Source: an uncultured Lachnospiraceae bacterium
GTDB taxonomy: Bacteria; Bacillota; Clostridia; Lachnospirales; Lachnospiraceae
Direction: 5' to 3'
DNA length: 19,436 nucleotides
Assembly: GCA_910585765.1 (NCBI GenBank)
Contig: CAJUES010000063.1
Coordinates: 1-19,436, forward strand
Shown here: positions 14,419 to 19,436 of the stretch, one piece after another
Layout of the letters: every line of letters starts with the position of its first letter
Position numbering within the stretch: the stretch's first letter is position 1
Notes under the pieces: generated by a model
What the model saw: only the letters and a program-made list of their open reading frames with translations
Databases searched by the model: none
Told to the model about the DNA's origin: nothing
Position numbers and translations under genes: made by a program

Positions 14419-16770
14419 TTACTCATACAGATAGATCTCCACGCTGTCCACAACCGCCTTCACTGCCGCGTCGATATCCTGCGTGCCTTCAAGATACTTT
14501 GCACCCTCCTCATAGACGATCTCCTCGAGAACCGAATCACACAGATACGGTGTCTCGAGCTCCTCGATCCAGCTTTCCAGCCTGTCGATGCCGTCCTGCT
14601 CCACAGGATAAACCGTAAAATCGTAACGCTGCCCGTCCTTTGTCGAAAAACTCTCATAAAATTGTCCGCCGTCCTCACCCAGATCGCTCTCGTCATACGC
14701 AAACTGTGCGGGAAGCGCTTTTTTGTTGACCGGAATGCCAAACTGCATGGATTCCTGAACCGTCGTCCCGAGCATCATGCTGACGAACTGCTTTGCCGCG
14801 TCAACGTTTTTTGCCGCTGTGCTGATCCCAGCGATCGATGTCGGATGGTAGACATTGCTGCTCTGCCCGCTCATCAGTTTGATCACAGTGCCCTCGAGCC
14901 CCTGGACTCTCGAAACAGACAGGATATCCCGGTAGATATATGCATCCACGATCTCCCCGTACGCGAACGGCGATATCCGCATCAAATAACCCGAATCCCT
15001 GGGAATCAGGAAATAACGGCTCTCTTCATAATTGATACCGTCCTCACCGATCAGGTGCTGCTGGTATGACAGGATCTCCTCCTGCGGCGTACCATTCATC
15101 TGCAGGTCATAGATCCTCTTTGCCTGCTCAAAAAACTCCCTTATTTTCGACTCGTCCAGCTGACCCCTGCCATCTTTCCACGACGGGGCGCACACCGGCA
15201 TCGACCGCCGCAGGATCCCGCTCGCCGAACACACTGTCAGCAGATTGGTATCCGGATAGTCCTTCCTTGCCCGCTCCACCATATCTGCCATGGACGGATA
15301 GTCAACGACACTGCCCACAAACGCTTCGTCCCCATAGAGGACAGGAATATAGAACTTTGTCGGGACGGCATACATCGCACTGTCAACCGCAAGATTTTCG
15401 ATCAGATTTCTGTACAGCCCGTCCTGCCGGTCCACCGCATCGACGATATCCGACAGATCCGTCAGCACCCCCTTCTCTACATAGTTGTCAATGTTCATGC
15501 CGTCGAGTATGATAATATCGGGACCGCTGCCGCCGAGCAGCTGTGTGTTGAACTTTTTGAGTGCATCCTCCCTCGTGACTCCGCCGCCGTCCATGCCGAT
15601 CTGGTACTCGACATACATGTCCGGATACTGTGTCTGATAGGCTGCGATCGTCTGTCTCACCAGCTCGTCCTCCGTCAGACTGTAGACCGTGATCCTGTTC
15701 TCCGGCACAGAGGACACCGTGGCATCATAGGCAAAACGGACGATCTTTCCATTGCTGTATGCTGCCAGAAACTCGTTCCTGTCGTTCACCGTCACCGCCA
15801 TGATACTGTTGGTCGGATCGCCGAGCGAGGACAGTCCGGCATCGATCACACACTCTACCACGCCTCCTCCGATCACATGGCGGTACAGCCCTTCATCTCC
15901 TGCTATATAGATCGTGTTGTCCGCCCCCAGAAAGGCATAGGCTGTATAGCCGCCTCCCGTCCACTCCATCCCCTTTTTGTTATCCCTGATAAAGGTGTCG
16001 AGCGTCTCGTCCTCTATAAAACTCTTTTTTTCCGTATCATACAGGAAGATCTTTTCCATCGTCATACACATCAGGACGCCGTTTTTGCACTGCATGAGAC
16101 TGCAGCCGTCCGGAAGCGTCACAAGCTTCTCTGACGTCTCTGTGTCGACATCTACCTGATAGATGTTCCTGCAGCCCGATGCATACACATAGAGCCTTCC
16201 CTGATCGTCAAACGTCAGTGTTCTCAGACTGGAATCCGCATCCGGCAGTGCGACTGCCACCTGTTTTGAAGTGCCATCCGTACTGTAACTATAAAGGTTG
16301 AAAGCGTACCCGTCCTCTCCGTCCGACGAACTGTCCACATGGTCCATACCGATGACTGCGATCGTCCCATCCTTTGCGATGGCTGCCGCAGCCGCGTAGT
16401 GATCGTCGATGAAGCCGAAAAACGCGTCAGCCGGCTCACTCTCCCATATGCTGCCGCCGTCCTTAGACACGACTCTCTGTCTGGTGAGACAGTTCAGGAA
16501 GACGATCTGCCCGTCACTTAACGACTGTGTCTGTACCAGGTCTGAAAATCCTTTCCCCTCATAGACAGTCGTCTCCACATAGCGCCCCATGCCGCTGTCA
16601 TGAACCGGATCTGTCTGCCCAGTGTCAGGCTGGCTTATATCCATGACGCCCGCCTGTGTCCCCCCTGGGTCTTCTGGCAGCTCCTTTGTTCCGCAGCCTG
16701 CTGCACTGATCCCGAGCGCTGCTGCCATGAACAGCGCTGCGGCTTTCTGAAATATCGATTTTTTCCCCAT
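14419..16770 (-). CDS. Lipoprotein with propeller-like N-terminal half and extracellular solute-binding C-terminal half (copy 2)
   Basis: 783 residues from the ATG at 16770, chosen because GGAGG (16777-16781) lies 6 bases upstream and the N-terminus MGKKSIF then matches the MRKKSMF of copy 1; an upstream in-frame ATG at 16806 has no RBS. The lipobox is SAAGC (C26). It is collinear with copy 1 throughout: same propeller-like repeats (the Asp-box-like unit is SKDGGSIWE), same ITVYSLTEDELVRQTIAAYQTQYPD junction and GGSGPDIIILDGMN, same ending DIDAAVKA...DSVEIYLYE. The two are tandem duplicates that have diverged, so they may bind different ligands or serve one as sensor and one as receptor. It has its own TTAGAG tandem-box promoter and no permease of its own. 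No terminator is seen before copy 1, so read-through is possible. Confidence 0.85.
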   Translation of the reverse strand: MGKKSIFQKAAALFMAAALGISAAGCGTKELPEDPGGTQAGVMDISQPDTGQTDPVHDSGMGRYVETTVYEGKGFSDLVQTQSLSDGQIVFLNCLTRQRVVSKDGGSIWESEPADAFFGFIDDHYAAAAAIAKDGTIAVIGMDHVDSSSDGEDGYAFNLYSYSTDGTSKQVAVALPDADSSLRTLTFDDQGRLYVYASGCRNIYQVDVDTETSEKLVTLPDGCSLMQCKNGVLMCMTMEKIFLYDTEKKSFIEDETLDTFIRDNKKGMEWTGGGYTAYAFLGADNTIYIAGDEGLYRHVIGGGVVECVIDAGLSSLGDPTNSIMAVTVNDRNEFLAAYSNGKIVRFAYDATVSSVPENRITVYSLTEDELVRQTIAAYQTQYPDMYVEYQIGMDGGGVTREDALKKFNTQLLGGSGPDIIILDGMNIDNYVEKGVLTDLSDIVDAVDRQDGLYRNLIENLAVDSAMYAVPTKFYIPVLYGDEAFVGSVVDYPSMADMVERARKDYPDTNLLTVCSASGILRRSMPVCAPSWKDGRGQLDESKIREFFEQAKRIYDLQMNGTPQEEILSYQQHLIGEDGINYEESRYFLIPRDSGYLMRISPFAYGEIVDAYIYRDILSVSRVQGLEGTVIKLMSGQSSNVYHPTSIAGISTAAKNVDAAKQFVSMMLGTTVQESMQFGIPVNKKALPAQFAYDESDLGEDGGQFYESFSTKDGQRYDFTVYPVEQDGIDRLESWIEELETPYLCDSVLEEIVYEEGAKYLEGTQDIDAAVKAVVDSVEIYLYE

Positions 16771-16812
16771 AGTGAACCTCCATATGATCTTCAATATCTT
16801 TTTCATATCGGT

Positions 16813-16845
16813 ATCGTAACATACTTGTCTCTAATTATTCTCTAA
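16813..16845 (-). promoter_or_regulatory. TTAGAG tandem-box promoter of lipoprotein copy 2
   Basis: Minus strand: TTAGAG (16840-16845), 5 bp, TTAGAG (16829-16834), 10 bp, -10 TACGAT (16813-16818). The same geometry as upstream of copy 1 and of the response regulator. Confidence 0.75.
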
Positions 16846-16869
16846 GAAACAAAACCCCACGCATCATAC

Positions 16870-16908
16870 AAAAAAGTGCATGGTAGCGACCTTCTCTCTA
16901 CCATGCAC
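16870..16908 (-). terminator. Rho-independent terminator of the ATPase-HEPN module
   Basis: An 11-bp perfect stem, GTGCATGGTAG (16876-16886) with CTACCATGCAC (16898-16908), around an 11-base loop, then six T on the minus strand (16870-16875). It lies about 75 bp after the HEPN gene stop and separates the module from the lipoprotein gene downstream. Confidence 0.85.
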
Positions 16909-16981
16909 CTGCTCCGTCAGGACGACGGACACTTTTTTGAGTCCAAACACAAGTTTTTATTTTCAGTGATCATACCGACAA

Positions 16982-17689
16982 TCAATCGAGCTCTTTTTGC
17001 CTTGCCAGACCCTGTATCTTCCCGACAATCTTCTCAACATCATTTATGTACTGTTCTACCATATCCTTTGTTATCTCTTCTCTCTGAGCATCTGCATGTC
17101 TCCGACCTGACTGGTGCGCTATCACATTACGTTGATGATATAATAGCTTTAAGCACCTTTCCAGTTTATCCTTTGTCTTTACAGATGAATCTCTCTCATA
17201 GAATACAGCATCTGCTACTTCCTGCAGATTCAACCCCAGAAGATTCATCTGATCCTTCACTGACTGATACGATACAAGTGTGATCTCTCTGTAAAAGTCA
17301 TCCACGAATTCCAGAAACCACGCTGAATCCTCTCTTGCATTCAAAGCCCTGTCTACAATACTCATTTTTACAGAAAGATTGTTATACTTCTCCGTTTTTT
17401 GCCAGTTTCCCGCAAACATTTCAGATAAGCCAAATTTTGTTAATTCATGCAAATAAAAATCAAACGCACTTTCCAAAAACACAATCTGAGCTCTCCAGAT
17501 ATTTCTCGACTCTTCCTCTTTTCCACTCTCAAAAAGTTCATCCGCCATGGAAAACTGTTCTCGTATATATCGGAGATTCTCATCAAAGTGCTCCTCGATC
17601 TCATTCAGACAAAACCTTACAATGACAGGCGCAGCCTTTTCCCTCGTCCCCTCCTGTCTTGGTTCCAGCTCAAGACTCCGTTCCTCCAT
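16982..17689 (-). CDS. HEPN-domain protein, predicted RNase partner of the ATPase
   Basis: A 235-residue, mostly alpha-helical cytoplasmic protein. The key motif is R187-N188-V-I-A-H192 in HQRNVIAHQ, the R-x4-H signature of HEPN domains, many of which are metal-independent RNases in defence systems. The helix around 66-92 (WRAQIVFLESAFDFYLHELTKFGLSEMF) resembles the RiboL-PSP or MAE_28990-type HEPN families (family name from memory). The start lies 12 bp after the ATPase stop, with a GAGG/GGTGG-type RBS, so the two are tightly coupled. Base composition is visibly more AT-rich than the transport genes. A toxin or effector role, triggered or restrained by the ATPase, is inferred. RNase activity is not certain, since some HEPN proteins are nucleotidyltransferase partners instead. 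Confidence 0.75.
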   Translation of the reverse strand: MEERSLELEPRQEGTREKAAPVIVRFCLNEIEEHFDENLRYIREQFSMADELFESGKEEESRNIWRAQIVFLESAFDFYLHELTKFGLSEMFAGNWQKTEKYNNLSVKMSIVDRALNAREDSAWFLEFVDDFYREITLVSYQSVKDQMNLLGLNLQEVADAVFYERDSSVKTKDKLERCLKLLYHQRNVIAHQSGRRHADAQREEITKDMVEQYINDVEKIVGKIQGLARQKELD

Positions 17690-17701
17690 GCCGCCACCTC
17701 T

Positions 17702-18949
17702 CTACTGACTGTTGCATACATCATCAAAGGAAAAATTTCTATTTAAAATCGGTATTGCACCATACTTACCAGAAATATATCCTTTTTCCAGGTTTTCTGT
17801 TTTCCTTACATTTTTAATCTCAGCAAGCGAATACAGATCTGTAGATCTTTGATGATCCAATTGTGTGAACCAAATCTGATCCCGCCGAAACAAGGTCGAA
17901 TCTAACAGACTTGTATCATGTGTTGAAAAAATAAGTTGAGCGAACTGATCTTTATTTACCAGACGAAACAAGTTTACAATCTCATAAACAATTGATTCGT
18001 GCAGACTCGTCTCGATCTCGTCACACACCAGGATCTTTCCTTTCCTGATAATATCAGTGATCGGACAGATAACTTCAAACAATTTTTTGATCCCCATGGA
18101 TTCCTCAGTCATCAAATCAGTCTCAAACTCATCATATACTAATTTTGCCTCGATCACACCCACCTCCTGAGATGTCACCCGCATTTTCAGCGCATCCGGC
18201 CTTTCCTGAGGCAGATCTTTCGCTGACAGCCTGGTTTTCTCTAACCGCACTTTGACATCCCTGATTCCTGTCCCCAACGCCTGCAATATTTCCACAAAAG
18301 CTTTTTTGATCTCCTCATGCTGCTGCATCAGCTGTATGGAATACTCTGTCCAATTATTTACTTGCGGATTGTAGATCACGATATCTTCCCGAAAAAAAAG
18401 AAACGCATTTTCAATCTCCCTGATATTCGTATAGTTTGCCGCACATGACAAAAACAGCCTGTTCTCCTTCAAAATACTCTTGCTGACTTCAAATGCATTT
18501 TTGTATTTGTCACCTGGCTTGATGTCCATGTTTTCTCTTTCAAAAATCTTTACCTGTCGTCCTTTTGGAAAATAGTACAAATATTCTTCCTCTACTGCAT
18601 TTCTTACGATCGAAAAACCGTATGCATATCTTATATCAGCTTTTACAAACTGAATGTCATATTTACTCGGGACATTCGGCGAGTTCAGCTTGTGCGGCGC
18701 TTGAAAAATGCCTTCCCCCGGCTGATGATTGATACTCTCGCTGACCAAATTGCGCATAAATTCCAAGGCATTGATAAAATTACTTTTGCCAGAACCATTT
18801 GCCCCATAAATCACTGCGGATGACATTACCCGAAAATTAGAAAAAGGTTTCAACCCCTCCTCAAAAGTATTGTCACTGCCTGCAATCGCCGAAAAAATAA
18901 TTTTATCCTTTATCGATTTGTGATTCGAGCATGAAAATTGCAACACCAT
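17702..18949 (-). CDS. RloA/AAA_15-type ATPase of a putative defence module
   Basis: 415 residues from the ATG at 18949, chosen because AAGGAG (18958-18963) lies 8 bases upstream and the family usually opens with a strand like MVLQFSCSNHKSIKD; an in-frame ATG at 18982 lies inside the promoter-proximal region without an RBS. It is an SMC/ABC-like ATPase: Walker A GANGSGKS (49-56), degenerate signature EESMGIKKL (near 283-291), Walker B ILVCDEIETSLHE (near 306-318), and the H-switch STHD with H344. The C-terminal YISGKYGAIP is typical of RloA/AbiLi-like proteins (as I recall). Such ATPases are paired with toxic effectors: RloB, the TOPRIM AriB of PARIS, or HNH PtuB of Septu. Here the partner is a HEPN protein. 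It has a strong constitutive promoter. Sensing of phage or foreign DNA is inferred. Confidence 0.85.
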   Translation of the reverse strand: MVLQFSCSNHKSIKDKIIFSAIAGSDNTFEEGLKPFSNFRVMSSAVIYGANGSGKSNFINALEFMRNLVSESINHQPGEGIFQAPHKLNSPNVPSKYDIQFVKADIRYAYGFSIVRNAVEEEYLYYFPKGRQVKIFERENMDIKPGDKYKNAFEVSKSILKENRLFLSCAANYTNIREIENAFLFFREDIVIYNPQVNNWTEYSIQLMQQHEEIKKAFVEILQALGTGIRDVKVRLEKTRLSAKDLPQERPDALKMRVTSQEVGVIEAKLVYDEFETDLMTEESMGIKKLFEVICPITDIIRKGKILVCDEIETSLHESIVYEIVNLFRLVNKDQFAQLIFSTHDTSLLDSTLFRRDQIWFTQLDHQRSTDLYSLAEIKNVRKTENLEKGYISGKYGAIPILNRNFSFDDVCNSQ

Positions 18950-18980
18950 ACGCAGCGCTCCTTTTTGATTTAATATATAC

Positions 18981-19010
18981 ATATTACCCTCGAATTGTTG
19001 GTTTTGTCAA
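18981..19010 (-). promoter_or_regulatory. Sigma-A promoter of the ATPase-HEPN module
   Basis: Minus strand: perfect -35 TTGACA (19005-19010), 18-bp spacer, -10 TAATAT (18981-18986), about 35 bp before the ATG at 18949. It has no TTAGAG boxes, so the module appears to be outside the neighbouring regulon. Confidence 0.8.
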
Positions 19011-19135
19011 TTATTTCTGCATTTTTTATGCAAATTCCTTTTTTAAATCTTATATTTCGTCACTTAAGGAACCGCCTGATTCAGATCGTACCTTTAAGCT
19101 ATAGTATGCACATTTTTCACAAATCAACTCCACAC

Positions 19136-19164
19136 TTTACACCTCAGAAGATTTTAAGTATAAT
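19136..19164 (+). promoter_or_regulatory. Upstream, boxless promoter toward the response regulator
   Basis: -35 TTTACA (19136-19141), 17-bp spacer, perfect -10 TATAAT (19159-19164). It would give a leader of about 125 nt before the response-regulator ATG. It may supply basal regulator, with the boxed promoter downstream providing self-activation. Confidence 0.6.
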
Positions 19165-19222
19165 GAAATACTGTAAAAAACTGTTTACAAAGACTGGAGA
19201 TACATTGGCAGACGATCAGCCT

Positions 19223-19255
19223 TTAGAGATAATTTAGAGAAAAATAAACTAAAAT
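19223..19255 (+). promoter_or_regulatory. TTAGAG tandem-box promoter of the response regulator
   Basis: TTAGAG (19223-19228), 5 bp, TTAGAG (19234-19239), 10 bp, -10 TAAAAT (19250-19255). This is the third copy of the architecture seen before both lipoprotein genes, pointing to autoregulation. A TATACT at 19255-19260 is an alternative -10. Confidence 0.72.
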
Positions 19256-19295
19256 ATACTCTGCACACTACAACATTCTATGGAGGAGTCAGAAA

Positions 19296-19436
19296 ATGCG
19301 TATATTACTCGCGGAAGATGATAAGAAACTAAATGAATCCCTCACAAACCAACTGCTCGCAAAAGGATTTGATGTCGATTCCTGTTGCGACGGCGAGGAG
19401 GCGTTGTACTATGCCGAACAGAATATCCACGATGTG
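19296..19436 (+). CDS. Response regulator receiver domain, N-terminal part (gene runs off the window)
   Basis: Only the first 47 residues are present. MRILLAEDDKKLNESL carries the acidic pocket (E7, D8, D9) at the end of strand 1, and the following GFDVDSCCDGEEAL is the usual strand 2 and helix 2 of receiver domains. The phosphoacceptor Asp lies just beyond the cut. The start has GGAGGAG (19282-19288) upstream. The style is that of OmpR-family regulators, usually ~225 residues with a winged-helix output domain, but the output domain is not visible. The OmpR assignment is supported by the 11-bp-spaced TTAGAG direct repeats at its own promoter and those of both lipoprotein genes. A sensor histidine kinase is expected to follow. 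Confidence 0.9.
   Translation, partial: MRILLAEDDKKLNESLTNQLLAKGFDVDSCCDGEEALYYAEQNIHDV

Larger units (their letters stand above)
18950..19295. other. Intergenic region between divergent genes, three promoters
   Basis: About 350 bp, AT-rich, between the ATPase gene (leftward) and the response regulator (rightward). It holds one leftward promoter (18981-19010), two rightward promoters (19136-19164 and 19223-19255), and a small palindrome TGCAT-N5-ATGCA (19018-19032). The open frame across much of it has no RBS and is not called as a gene. Confidence 0.6.

Noticed and set aside
16771..16806. Upstream start for lipoprotein copy 2 giving 12 extra residues
   Set aside because: No RBS before it, and the downstream ATG has GGAGG and an N-terminus matching the paralogue.
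18995..19237. 80-residue plus-strand open frame before the response regulator
   Set aside because: No RBS, overlaps three promoters and the TTAGAG boxes, and the internal ATG at 19163 sits in a -10 hexamer.

Overview
The window looks like a chromosomal segment of a low-to-mid GC Gram-positive bacterium of the class Clostridia, most probably Lachnospiraceae. Supporting signs are sigma-A type promoters with 17-18 bp spacers, strong AGGAGG-type ribosome binding sites, lipoprotein substrate-binding proteins, a DUF3737 beta-helix protein, a hemerythrin-type protein and dispersed hairpin repeats. The placement rests on gene content and style and was not tested by any search. Nearly everything is coded on the minus strand; only the truncated response-regulator gene at the right edge is on the plus strand.

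Left part (1-6336), housekeeping and sensing. A hemerythrin domain fused to a CheX/CheC-like phosphatase domain (80-958) has its own promoter. Then, in transcription order on the minus strand, come rtcB (RNA ligase family), a cytidylate-kinase-like gene, leuS with its own promoter, and a short second LeuRS-like gene that keeps only the post-KMSKS and anticodon-binding part. The 3' end of that short gene runs into a hairpin-rich repeat that supplies its last ~22 codons and its stop.

Middle part (6370-7965). A secreted Cys/Asp-rich protein with four calcium-loop-like repeats is followed by a possible 24-residue ORF and a terminator. Upstream of it lies a DUF3737 beta-helix protein with its own promoter.

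Transport part (7996-16845). Two paralogous lipoproteins of about 785 residues each join a six-repeat, propeller-like N-terminal half to an extracellular solute-binding half. The second is followed by two MalF/MalG-type permeases and a HlyD-type membrane-anchored adaptor carrying a 136-residue Asp-rich linker. No ATP-binding subunit is present.

Right part (16870-19436). A lower-GC two-gene module, an RloA/AAA_15-type ATPase and a HEPN-domain protein with an R-x4-H motif, resembles a defence or abortive-infection cassette. It lies between the transport genes and a response-regulator gene that begins at 19296 and is cut by the window edge.

The main discovery is a shared promoter architecture, TTAGAG-N5-TTAGAG-N10-TAnnAT, with exactly the same spacing in front of three genes: the response regulator and both propeller/solute-binding lipoproteins. 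The 11-bp repeat period is typical of OmpR/PhoB-family regulators. This suggests one signalling-and-transport regulon, self-activated through the response regulator, into which the ATPase-HEPN module was inserted.
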